From: Obelidium mucronatum
Lineage: Eukaryota > Chytridiomycota > Chytridiomycetes > Chytridiales > Chytriomycetaceae
Assembly: GCA_025765595.1 (NCBI GenBank)
Contig: JAIVFH010000226.1
Span: 1-44,929, forward strand
Direction of reading: 5' to 3'
Length of the DNA: 44,929 nucleotides
Position 1 is the stretch's first letter, and each line of letters starts with the position of its first letter. Below the pieces are notes generated by a model. The model searched no databases. It had not been told where the DNA came from and saw only the letters and a program-made list of their open reading frames with translations. Made by a program: the position numbers and the translations under genes. This document shows positions 28,778-39,755 of the stretch, one piece after another.

Positions 28778-29178
28778 ATGAAAAGAATCTCAAGAATGAA
28801 GTTGCTTTCCCTTCTTGCAGTGACGTTGTTTACGACGTCCACATATGTTGCGACTGCCCCTGTAGCAATACCAGCTGCACCAAATGGATTTAATTTGGAT
28901 CGCCATCATAAAGGTAGCGTCGCTTGATTTTTTGTCAAAAGGATAAATTTTAATTTCCAGGTGAAGGACGGGAGGCAAGAGCCCCAAATGTACAAGAGAC
29001 TGGGAATAGAATCGCCGTCCAGAAAAATCGTCCTTATGTTTTATCGATATCAAAAAGGACCAAAAGCCAACGCCACACTGTCTTCCCAAAGCCAAAAGCT
29101 CGAAGTTCGGCATTACCACTGATAAGGACTCGGTCATCGCGCGCCTTGAGGACTTCCTTGGCTTTTTCGCGATACTGA
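28778..29178 (+). CDS. small secreted basic protein, unknown function
   Basis: Two exons, 28778-28913 and 28961-29178, joined by a 47-bp GT-AG intron in phase 1, give 117 residues. The N terminus (MKRISRMKLLSLLAVTLF, then TTSTYVATA) is a signal peptide, with likely cleavage after Ala near residue 26. A second in-frame ATG at 28796 would give a cleaner signal, and an upstream one at 28742 also exists. The mature part has few acidic residues and many Lys and Arg, with dibasic KR/KK-like sites, no Cys pairs and no family I know. It lies 162 bases after the RBM26-like gene. It could be an antimicrobial-like or wall-associated peptide, or a prohormone-like precursor. All of these are guesses. Confidence 0.6.
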
Positions 29179-29503
29179 TTGCACTGAACAAAATTTGGCT
29201 AAATTTGGCGTTGAAAAAACTAGGGTTTCTTTGATTAAATGATGATTAAATGTTTTTAAGTCAACAATTTTGTGCCATTATTGGGAAAAAAGGATCACCA
29301 AAGGTAGACGCTCAGACAACTTGACTTTCGCAACTGTATCCTTCCCCGGACCCCAATTCTGACATGGAACGTTGGTTGTGATGTATGGTGACCTGATGCA
29401 ATAGGGCGTTCTGTCTGTGTCAATAGTTGGATGGGCGTCGGCTCAGCGTTAACCACTTCACAACTCACACCGCTGATCAACTTTTTAATGCTTCTCTAGT
29501 CAA
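29179..29503. other. intergenic region before the glycosidase-like gene
   Basis: No supported gene. Presumably holds the promoter of the gene starting at 29504. Confidence 0.5.
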
Positions 29504-32500
29504 ATGGTATTAATCAACTTGGTCCTCACTGTCTTGGCTGGGTCTGCCTTTGCTGTTCCTGTTGCCCGAGGTATCGATCAAGCCGAGCATTTGCGTCTAC
29601 ATTCATCTAACTGCATACCTGCCTAACAGCCCCTACATGCTCCAAATTGTCGATGGGAACTCCTATCACTAGCCCAATCGGCTCCTTTCCGGATTGGGCA
29701 ATCAAAGCCCGGGCTGGTGACGCTGCCGCCTACGCCCTTGGTGATGGAACTGCCAACTTAGAGCCAACTGATAAGGCTTATTTGGACGGTATGAAAGCCC
29801 AAGGAGTTACTGTCGTCGAACTTGACACCGAGTTCTCTGGGTACCTTGACGATGCCGCCTATGCCGGAGCTGTTGACAATGTCAAGACTGTGTCTCAATA
29901 CATTCATTCCCAGGGAATGAAGGTTGTGGTCTACTACCCAGGTGGCGAAGTGTTATCAGAGAAAGCTGCAGTCACGGCAGGAAAAAGCATGGCCAAACAG
30001 CACCCAGGTATTTTACATTGTCTTGACTTCACCGTATTTTAACCTTTATGACTAGATTGGGTTCAATACGACATTACAACGAATCAAACCAATGTGTTCA
30101 TTGGTTCTGGGCAAGTCTTTTGGGTGGACCCTGGTGTCGAGAGTGCCTGGATGGACTTCAACTCTGGCTGGAAAGATTACTTTGCCAAGCGTGTGGCTCT
30201 CCTTGCCGGATCTGGTGCTGACGGTGTCTGGATTGACGTTCCCCTCTACAACGACATCACTGGTCTCTGGTGTGATGCCTCGCCAAGGGCTGCTGCCCAA
30301 TTCAAGGCTGATACTGGCCGGACAGTTCCAAAGGCTGTCAACTACAAGGACGAGAACTTCCGAGCCTGGGTAAGATTACAATTATGATGACTCTGCTTTT
30401 GTTCTAACGTTCCTGCAAAATCCAACAGCTTCAATGGCGTCACACAAACATCAACAACTTTTTGAAGTACGCCTGTTCAGCTGCTCGAAAGGTCAACCCC
30501 AACTTTTTGTGCATTATTGAAACCGTTACCATCGATTACCTCTATGCTACTCGCACTGGATTCGATGGTCCTTCTCTCATTGGTGATGGAATCACTCACG
30601 TCTGGGAAATCGATGTTGTTTCTCTAGACAACTCTATGCGTACTGCCCTTGAGGACGACTGGGTCAGTTTCATCTCCATGTACAAGTACTCCAAGTCCGG
30701 AAGTGCCCCCAACCCATCTTGGGCTTTTACCTATGGAATCAAGGAGGATGATGCGCGCCACTCGATTGTCACAGCTGTCGCCACTGGTAACAATGTGTAT
30801 GAAGTAAAGTCGCCAAAGAAGGAAGTCTCCACTGATACCGTTATGCGTACTCGCATGTACAAATGGATTGCTGCCAACGAAGACCGATTGTATCGGTCTC
30901 AAAGATTGGCTCGTGTTGCATTGTTTCACTCGTCTGAAAACCGGGACTACATTGACGATGCGACGCAGGGGCTAGGATTGTTCTGCACTACAACTTCTCC
31001 GCTTGCAACCGATAAGACGTGGTGGGCTCAAGGAACGGCTGCTCAGAGCTGTTACAACTTTCAAGGACTTGGAGAATACCGTGGTGCCGTAAAAGCACTA
31101 TTGCACTCTCACATTCCGTTCGAAGTCATTGTCAGCCCGCGATTGTCGCTTGTTGATCTTGCTCAGTATGACACAATCATCCTTCCAAACGTCCAAGCTA
31201 TTACCGACGCCCAAGCGGCCATTTTTAGATCGTTTGTTCAAAAGGGTGGAAACTTGATTGTCACAGGTCCCAAGCCTGGCTTGCTCAACGATGTCGGAAC
31301 TGAGCGCCAAGAGTTGATCTTGTCTGACTTGCTCGGATTCACCAAGGCAACTATTCCAGCTTCCAAGATTAACCAAGTCCCCAACGGAGGAAAGGTTTCA
31401 TACATTCAGAGCACAGCCGGTTGGAAGTACCTTAATGCGACCACTGACAGCGCATCCCTCAACTCTTTGATCGCAGCCAATGCAGCGATTTTGCCAACAT
31501 TGGTCAGCACAACTGCCGATCGCCGTGTTCACTTTGAAGTATCTCATCTCCCTGAGTGGAACGAAGTTTACATCCACATGGTCAACTACATTGGTGTGAA
31601 CGGAAAGTACCAACTTACCAAAACCTCATTTGCTGTAACAATTGACTTGGCTCAACTGTCATCCAAGTTTGTCAAGAAGAATTTAATCGTTTCTGATGTC
31701 TCGATCATCTCCCCAGACCCTTCTTTTGCATGCCAGGACGCTACCACTGGCATTACTCCGTTGTTTACCAACGATGGCTCTAAATTGGTTGCTCAAATTG
31801 ATAGCTTGGATCAATATCAAGTTCTTGTTTTGAAATACACCAGCTCAGGAGCTGCCTCTACCACCACCGTCACAACTACTACCGGTCCAACAACAACCAC
31901 AACCACAACTACGACCGTTCCAACTACTACCACCACCACTACCACCGTTCCAACAACAACCACAACCACAACTACGACCGTTCCAACTACTACCACCACC
32001 ACTACCACCGTTCCAACAACAACCACAACCACAACTACTGCTAAGCCAACTACCACTACTACCACTACCACGGTTCCAACAACAACCACAACCACAACCA
32101 CTACTAAGCCAACTACCACTACCGTTCCAACAACAACCACAACCACAACTACGACCGTTCCAACTACTACCACCACCACTACCACCGTTCCAACAACAAC
32201 CACAACCACAACCACTACTAAGCCAACTACCACTACTGCTACCACTACCGTTCCAACAACCACAAAAACTACCACAACAAAACAGGCAACTACTACAACG
32301 AAGCCAACAACAACAACTACCACTACTACCACCACTATCAAACCAGCTACACAGACAACTACAACAGCTGGTGGAGTTCCCAAATGCTACCCAGCCTGGG
32401 ACCCCAACTTTGACTACACTGTCGTTGCAACAGTCAGTCTCAACGGTATCAACTACATTGATAAGACCATTGGTGAAGGGGCCGGAGTACGACCAGATGG

Positions 32501-32546
32501 ACCAGCAGGTGAATCTGGATGGGTCTCTGAAGGTCCTTGCGCCTAA
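29504..32546 (+). CDS. secreted glycosidase-like protein with poly-Thr linker and C-terminal binding module
   Basis: Exons 29504-29570, 29630-30007, 30056-30369 and 30429-32546 give 958 residues with consistent phases. A signal peptide (about 17 residues, ending SAFA) is followed by a TIM-barrel-like region: VELDTEFSGYLDD, MKVVVYYPGGEVL, WMDFNSGW, GADGVWIDVPLYND and CIIETVTIDYLY. Asp and Glu at the strand ends are acid/base candidates. About residues 450-600 resemble a class-I-GATase/beta-galactosidase trimerisation-like domain (FEVIVSPRLSLVDLAQYD, GGNLIVTGPKPG). I think of hypothetical glycosyl hydrolase family GHL6 plus a GH42-like middle domain, but this needs a profile search. Residues about 730-898 are a Thr/Pro linker, likely O-glycosylated. 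The last 55 residues (CYPAWDPNFDY, GINYIDKTIGEG, SGWVSEGPC) resemble a CBM5/12-type carbohydrate-binding module. Expected outside the cell; the substrate is unknown. Confidence 0.8.
31857..32350 (+). repeat. coding minisatellite for the Thr/Pro linker
   Basis: Alternating 33-bp and 30-bp units both encode VP followed by 8-9 Thr but use different Thr codons: one is rich in ACA/ACC (GTTCCAACAACAACCACAAC), the other in ACT/ACC (GTTCCAACTACTACCACC). They form a 63-bp higher-order repeat, interrupted by KP-containing units toward the end. Confidence 0.9.
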
Positions 32547-32706
32547 GAAAAACTGATTTCTTATCTTTTCTTCTCTCTATGCTTTCTCTTCTTTTTCCCT
32601 CTTATCTTACTATTCGTTTTGATTATCAGTAAAAAGATTTCTTTATTTCAATTGACATTGCTATGAATCCTGGGAGGCGGAAAAGATTATTAAATTGTGA
32701 AAAGAA

Positions 32707-35700
32707 CTACTTCTTTCTTCGACCGCGTTTGCTAACTTCTCCTCTACCAGAATCGGCTGGTTCATCCAAAGCCGCTCTCTTCTTCTCGGTACCGCCTCCA
32801 GCGCCATCCACATGTTCTTCGTCTTTTTGAAGAATCATAATAAGAGTTGCGCATCGTTTACTCAATTCCTAATGTATCGGGTCACGTTATAATATAACTT
32901 GTGAAGATACCGCACCCACAAAAAAAACTCAACTGCAGCTGTTCGCGATTTAATAAACCAGTCAAATCTGAAGAGCGGTGATTGCTTGATGTCCTCTTTC
33001 ATCCGTTCATAAACATCTTCGGAAGCATACCCATACTTTTCCAAACACACCAGCTGATGGAAAAAGCAGATGAATAAAGAAACCAAAAAAAAAAAGATAT
33101 CTATTTTACCATAAAGCGATCCTCATCTTCAGTGTAATTCTTTCCTTTACTCTGTCCATAATTCAATCTCAATTGCTGAAGAGGCATTTTCAAGTCTCGG
33201 ATGCGTTGTCAAAGTTTCTTGCACTTTAAGCTGGTTTGCGATCCTGGCTTCTCCTCTCTCAATCATGGTGATATACTTTTCCCAGTCTTGCAGATCCTTG
33301 TGCCTCAACCAAAATACTTGCGCATAGTTGCGTACTTCTTCAGGTGTCTTTCCTTCAACGTCATTCGAGATTGCATCCAGGTTGTCACTGTCAAAAAAAA
33401 ATCAGCAATTACAAACGCCGCTGTTGATTCAAGTACTAACCGGCCATATTTTTCATTTGAACGAATGAAGGACATGAAGTCTTTTCTGGTCCAGTGCTCG
33501 AATGCCTTAAAACCGTAATTAGCGCCACAAACACAACATGTTTTCCCAAGATCTCACAATTTTTAGAAGCTCTGCCTTTTCTTCCAATTCCTCTTCCGTT
33601 AAAGGTTCCGCTAATTGATTCAAGAAGCGTCAGTTCAAAACGTAAATTCACAGCAAAGAACAGTAGATTGCTCACCATTATCAATTTTCTCCTGGAAGTC
33701 AGCACGTTCCTTCTCCAAAAAGTCATCATCCTCTTCTGGGACTTGGGGGTTCGGCGCCCGCTTGACAGCCTGTTGACCAGCTTCCTTCATCTTGAAGTAA
33801 GACTCTTTTTCAATAATATCAATCAATTCTTGGGGATAGAACTGAAAATCGTGGGCGGTATTCAGCTTGAGAGTGCGAACAGGGCGTCCTGGCGCTTTCA
33901 CGCCTGCATTTAGCGTCTTTCGATAATAGTCGTCAATGGCATAACTTCCGACTAGAACGCGATTTAGTCCAAGAACTGATACTCCTCCGCAGACTCACAT
34001 TTTCCTCTTTTTTCACGCTTGGCTGGTTCAATCCAGGCAAATCCACCCTTCGCTCCGTCTTTTTTCTTGTTTTTCAAAATTAATAATGTCAAGTTAATTT
34101 CTTTCAGTCAAAAAAGAAGGAGGCTCTTTACCTGATTAAAGTTAGTACCCTCCCACTGATACACACTTCCACCATCAGACATAAAGTTCTGCACGTCATC
34201 CAATCCCATATTCTTGTACTTGGAATCCAGCTCTTGAGTTTTCGCTTCACCACGTCTTAAAATTTCGTCAATATCATCGTTGGAGATTGTGCTATCACTA
34301 GATTGAAAAATGGATTGAGCTCCGTGTTGAATCATTGAAATCAAGTCATCTTTGGATGCCGCTTGCGAAACTGTCGTAAAGGCCACAGTCAATTAAAGAG
34401 AGCTAAAAAGAAAATATTACAAATATTTCCACAAACCTTTGTTTTGCGCGGCCCGGCCTTGCTGGATGACTAATTGATCGAGTCGCAACTTTTGAGTCGC
34501 GCGATCAATGACTTTCTCTTCAATTGCATTTTCTGTGATAAAGCGGAAAACCATCACTTGTTTCTTTTGACCAATACGATGGGCTCGATCTTCAGCTTGT
34601 AAATCCTAGAAAAATAAGTTAATTTTTTAATGTAGTTCTCAATTGAAGACTAACCACTTGAGGATTCCAGTCATTGTCATACATAACTACAATATCAGCT
34701 GTGGCCAGATTGATACCAAGACCTAATGATTCACTAGTCTTTTAATCCACAACAAAAAATGTGGACGACAACCATAAACAACGAACCTCCTGCACGAGTT
34801 GTTAACAAGAAAATGAACTTCTTACTGTCGGGTGCATTATACTCATCAATAGAAGAGATGCGGTCTTCGTGCGCCGTGTTTCCGTCGATACGACAATAGT
34901 CAAAACCACGAAACACACAGTAGTCCTCAACTAAAGAACAGTGTGTCAAACGGTTGTTGGAAAAGGAAATAAAATTATCAAGTGCTCACGAATATCAAGC
35001 ATTCGACTCATTTGACTAAACAATAGTACACGAGACCCAGACGCTTTCATGCGGACAAGAAGCTTATCCAGAATTGCCATTTTTCCTGAGAGGTGCCATT
35101 TCAATCAAAACGGAGAAACTTCAATGAATTGATCGAACAAACCAGCGTTATCGACCAAATGCTCATCTGTTGTAAACGGCGGTCCAGGTTCGGCTCCGTC
35201 AAATAAGTATGGGTGATTGCAACATTTACGCAGCTGCATCACAATATTCTGCAGCCTTGTTTTGCCAGCATCTTTTCTACCACCGAGACTTCCTGTGAAA
35301 CGAGATTATCCAGAGCGTTAACTAATTTTCCATCAATACAAAATATGTACCGTTCACAGCATCGATATCCTTTTCCAAGATTTTCTGGTACCACTTTCGT
35401 TGCATCGTGGACATTCCAACGTACAAGTTTGTTCTCTTTTTCGGCAACAGTGATTTTTCGACATCGGCTTTGATGCGACGAAGCAAGAATGGCCGCAACA
35501 CCTTTTTACAAGTAAAAAACATTGGTGAAAAAAATAAAATACTGATGGGCTGGATTAAACAAACCTTATGCAACTGCTGAACGACTTGATCTTGGTCACC
35601 ATTCTGGCTCTGAAACCAATTCTCAAAGTCTTCTGACGAACTGAAAATATCTGGAAGCAAAAAGTTCAACAGTGCCCAGAGTTCGTGCAAGTTGTTTTGG

Positions 35701-37013
35701 AGAGGAGTTCCCGTGATCAAAAGGCGGTTACGACAGCTAAACTCGCGCACGATTTGGGAGAGAGAAGAGTTTTCATTCTTGATTCTATGGGCTTCATCAA
35801 TCACAAGACATTCCCATGAGATTTTGCGAAATGCTGATTTTTCGAGTAAACACATTTCATATGAAGTTACGCAGACTTCAAAGTTCCCAGGAACCATGTG
35901 GTCTCGGACCAGAGCAACCTAACATTATACAGTTAAGAACAAACAGAATATCCCCTCCCACATAAGGACTTACTCTGGCTTCTTTATCACCGTGGAATAA
36001 AAATGGCACTAATGTGGGCACCCAGCGCTTGATTTCACTCATCCAGTTGTGAAGTGTAGATTTAGGAACAATGATCAGATGCTTTCCACAAATTCCTTCC
36101 ACATGTTTTAAGTAGCCAAGAAATGAGATTGTTTGAAGCGTTTTTCCGAGACCCTAATAGCATTGGTGAGCACTGAATTTCCACATGAAGTTGTCGTCCA
36201 ACCATTTCGTCAGCAAGAATGCCGTTAATACCGTTGTGATGGAGAGAAATAAGCCAATTGAGTCCTTGGATTTGATAGTCTCGCATCTGGCCCCCGGTAA
36301 CATCTGAAGTGGTTGTTGTTTAGAATTTTCTCTGTTTAGGTTGAGGACCTCGTACATGCTGGAGATTCGTCAAAAACATGCAACGTATCGTCTGTTTCCA
36401 AATCTTCCTGCTGCAAAAGGGCTTCATCTTCCTCCTTCTCGGTCATTCGGCGACGCGACCTGTGTTGGGGAATACAACGCCATCAGCACAGCGAAGGCAA
36501 GAGCCAGACAACATACACTGTTTTATCGTCGTCCGCAGCGGCAGCCTTCCTTCTCTTGTCTGTTTTAATCTTTTCGTTCTCAGTCGCAACGTTGAGCATC
36601 GAGACGTCTTCATTTCGCATCTTTCGCAGATTGATGAAATGCGCTGCGGGAAGCGTTAAACGGACTTAAATAAGCCTAGCGGGTGGTTACCGAAGAGGTC
36701 CGTCTGGCCCAGAAGGTAGGCGTATCGCTTCATTGAGTCAGCAGCCTATCAGCAACAAAAGAGCCGCAGTGAGTGCAGTGAGTACACTAGGCACACTTCG
36801 CATGTTTTTTCAGACGAAACAAACCTTCTTCTTGCGCAGGTCATCGGATTGATTTGCAAGCTCTTGGTTCTGTCCAGAAGAGTAATTCCGTCACCAACCG
36901 GTCAGTCCTCCATCAGTCTGACACTCTGAATTAAAACAAACCCGCTTCTGTTTGGCATCTCGTTTTTGAGCCTGTTTCTCGTTCGGCTCAAAAGTGTCGT
37001 TGTCATCTGCCAT
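32707..37013 (-). CDS. ISWI-family chromatin remodelling ATPase
   Basis: An imitation-switch ATPase that slides and spaces nucleosomes in the nucleus. The start is ATG at 37013-37011 and the stop is at 32709-32707, with many short introns (about 15 or more). The order is an acidic N terminus, [33 protein letters not shown], then the SNF2 motifs: GILADEMGLGKT (Walker A, across an intron), [10 protein letters not shown] (DEAH box), [68 protein letters not shown] and [11 protein letters not shown]. The HAND-SANT-SLIDE part follows ([45 protein letters not shown]). A Lys/Arg-rich tail ends in RGRRKK and may be a nuclear signal. All core motifs are present, so it looks functional. Individual exon borders were checked only at the motifs named. 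Confidence 0.93.
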
Positions 37014-37603
37014 TTGTATTTATGTTTTGGAAGTGATTTTCGAACACTTCTCTTTCATGTCTTATGGATAAAGATGATGCCAAACGCTTCAAAGTGCGGC
37101 TGCGTGCAATTTTCACTGCTATTTCTGGCATCTGCTTTGCTGTCTAAGTGGTTTTGCTTCTACGCGTCGAAGTTGCGGGCTATTGGGTCCCGACAAGTCA
37201 TCATTACCCTCGAAACATGACGCTGACTGTGAGACATCTTTCTTTAATCGGTCGCTTTATCGTAGAGAGAAAAACTCTGCTTTATCGCAGGTGATTCCGT
37301 AGGGAACGCTGACTACTTTCGAACTGTGTTTCCAGAAATCATGCGTGTTCGGCGCAATTCTCCATAAAACTGACGCTTCATGACATAAAGCAACCGAGTT
37401 TTTCATTGCCGATATCAGTTATACGATTTTCCAGGAGTTGGATGTTGGATGCTGAAAACATCCGTAGCCAACTTTTGTAAGTTGTTCCTGGAAACTCGAT
37501 TGCCCGCGAAAACTCTTCATACGATGGCATCTCTCAGTTTTCATCATATCCGAGAAATAAAGGGCATGCTTTTTTGGTTAGGATTTTCATCCCTCATTAG
37601 ACA
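37014..37603. other. intergenic region with an inverted repeat
   Basis: No gene is supported. At about 37432-37493 TTTCCAGGA and TCCTGGAAA form the outer arms, and GTTGGATG with CATCC...CCAAC form inner arms of a possible hairpin. It sits about 110 bases before the 7TM pseudogene. Confidence 0.5.
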
Positions 37604-38497
37604 ATGGATTCAGCACAGGCGCAACAGCTTGTCGTGACTATATACACTGTTTTCGCCGGAATATCTTGCGCGGAACTGATAATTTATGCCTTGTTTATCT
37701 TGTACTATGAAGTTCTCAAACCCGGAAACCGTGTTTCAGTCATAGCTACACACCTTTGAACGTAACTCTAATACTCGGAACGGCATCGATAATGGGACTA
37801 TATCTTGTTAAAGTAATTATCTTATCCTCATCACTTGCCACTCCTTGGGGGGCACTATTTGCGCTGGAAATTATATTCCTTGCTACTGCAGAGACATGCT
37901 ATATATACTTCTCATTTCGACGATCTACTGGACTTATGAAGATGGTTTTGAGTCCAAAAATGTTCAAGGTTGTCTATTATTCAACTGTTTTCTCGCCTTG
38001 TTGCTTCTACCTTCCTGTCGTTCCTTGCATCTTACAGGCGACTATAGTGAATGCAAGCTCACACAAAATCCTTCTATCTTGGCTCGATTTTATTACTGAG
38101 ATCATTTCTGGGTTGACAATAGTTGGACTTGAGCTAATTTTTGTCTGTGGTTACGTTTCGTTTTTTACTTCAAACACGTCTTGAGAATGAAGGAATCAAT
38201 CGCGAATTCTTGATCATTGCGTATGCTGGAATAGCAGCTTGCTGCATCTGCTTCGGTTCAGTCGCGATCTATGTGTTTTCTTTTATTTTCATGGATGATG
38301 TGCCTCACGCTCTTCTCCTTGCAGCTTCACACTGCATGATAAATTTCTTGGTTATGTCTCAATTTACTATGAAAGTACTCTTGCATCGGCTGCGGGTCGC
38401 TGAAGGAGTGCTGGATTCCCTCAACACCAGACGAGTTTCGTCGATACACAAGAGGAGAGAAGATGATAACGAAAAGCATATTAACACTTTGAATTAA
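37604..38497 (+). pseudogene. seven-helix membrane protein, copy 1, two frameshifts
   Basis: Paralogue of the gene at 38625. Three open pieces in successive frames together cover the whole protein: 37604 to about 37750 (YALFILYYEVLKPGNRVS), about 37750-38165 (ATPWGALFALEIIFLATAET) and about 38165-38497 (HALLLAASHCMINFLVMS). The first shift lies near 37745-37756. The second is at a run of six T near 38161. Each is a single-base change and no intron of normal size explains them. The other parts align throughout with copy 2, so the lesions are recent or are assembly errors. Confidence 0.75.
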
Positions 38498-38593
38498 ATT
38501 TGAATTTGAATTTTAGTCGTTAAAGAAGTTTAATCAGCTGGATTTAGGCTCACTTTTGCTTGCCATTGTTCCTTCACATTGACACCTTCACAT

Positions 38594-38619
38594 ACACACA
38601 CACACACATCCACACACCG
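38594..38619 (+). repeat. CA-rich microsatellite
   Basis: An imperfect run of ACAC repeats in the leader of the 7TM gene. Confidence 0.8.
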
Positions 38620-38624
38620 CAAAG

Positions 38625-39626
38625 ATGATGCAAGAACTAATCCAAAGCCTAATTTTTCGATTCTATGCAATTTTTGCCCCCCTCGTGATCCTAGAAGGTG
38701 TTGGATACTTTCTGTACATCAGCTACTTTGAACTATACCTACAAGGAAAAACAATCTCCATCGAATCCCTCTTCACTGCCTTAAATACGGCTCTCGCATT
38801 TGAAGCAATCTCTTTGAGTTGTGCGTATATTGCGCGTGGACTCAACATTGCCCAATCCCTCGCAATTCCGTGGAACGCGTTATTCCTGATGGAGCAGTTG
38901 TCTCTCGCAAGCGCACAATATTGTTACGCCATTTACTCCTACAAACGCTCTTCCTCGCTGCTTCGTTCAGTTTATTCTGCTCGTTTTCAGAAAAGATTGC
39001 ACGTGTTGGTCTCTGTCTTGCCCCTCTTTTTTATAATCCCAATCATTCCTTCCATATGGCTCTTGATATCTCCGGACCAGGCGATAGAAACAGCGGATTT
39101 GATACCCAGTGCAATGCAAATATGCGGACAGTTTCTCTCGGCTCTTTGCATTCTCACTCTTGATATCGTGTTTCTGAATGCCTTCATGTTAACTCTGGCG
39201 AAAACTCACGATGACGACTCGGACGCCGTGAGCCCAGAGTTTCGAATAATTGCATCGCATGGGATCGCAGGATGTGTGGTTTGCTTTGTATCGTTGGGGT
39301 TGTATGCTGCTACAGTCGGAATCAGTTCTCTTGTGGTGAAGACGCTGCTGATTGCTGCTTCACACGGGCTACTGAATGTCGTTCTGTGTATCCTTTTCCT
39401 GATGAAGGTACGGATCATGCGTGTTAAAGATATTACTCGAACGGAGAGAACCACCACGCAACCGATTCCACATTCTTTTCCTTCTGCAAACACGCAAGCA
39501 ATCCAACAGGCAAATGCGACTGAAATGCTTAAGATAAACACATCCACAGCGTCAGTTTCGAAAACGAGCATGGCGATTGACAACTCATATTTAACAAGGA
39601 ACGGAACCAGCTTCTCTCTCAAATAA
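38625..39626 (+). CDS. seven-helix membrane protein, unknown family, copy 2
   Basis: A single-exon gene of 333 residues. Hydrophobic segments lie at about residues 10-33, 44-68, 79-102, 123-148, 160-190, 206-232 and 236-260, seven in all, followed by a polar Ser/Thr/Asn-rich C-terminal tail of about 65 residues. The layout (short N terminus, seven helices, hydrophilic tail) is receptor-like, but I see no DRY, NPxxY or retinal-lysine motif, so a GPCR call is not justified. The first ATG is followed directly by a second. A CA-repeat (38594-38619) lies just upstream. The broken paralogue ends 127 bases before. Confidence 0.7.
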   Translation: MMQELIQSLIFRFYAIFAPLVILEGVGYFLYISYFELYLQGKTISIESLFTALNTALAFEAISLSCAYIARGLNIAQSLAIPWNALFLMEQLSLASAQYCYAIYSYKRSSSLLRSVYSARFQKRLHVLVSVLPLFFIIPIIPSIWLLISPDQAIETADLIPSAMQICGQFLSALCILTLDIVFLNAFMLTLAKTHDDDSDAVSPEFRIIASHGIAGCVVCFVSLGLYAATVGISSLVVKTLLIAASHGLLNVVLCILFLMKVRIMRVKDITRTERTTTQPIPHSFPSANTQAIQQANATEMLKINTSTASVSKTSMAIDNSYLTRNGTSFSLK

Positions 39627-39755
39627 AGTTTATTCAAAATACCCCCCCACAAAAAGAAAACAGTAAATAAATGAAAGTTTAATAAAAGCTGGCTTGAGAA
39701 AAAAAAAGTCAAGAGAGAAAAATCAGAACCACAACACCATAGAACTTCTTGATCT

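Noticed and set aside
31817..32383. Minus-strand frame of almost pure Val
   Set aside because: It is the mirror of the Thr-codon repeat of the glycosidase-like gene.
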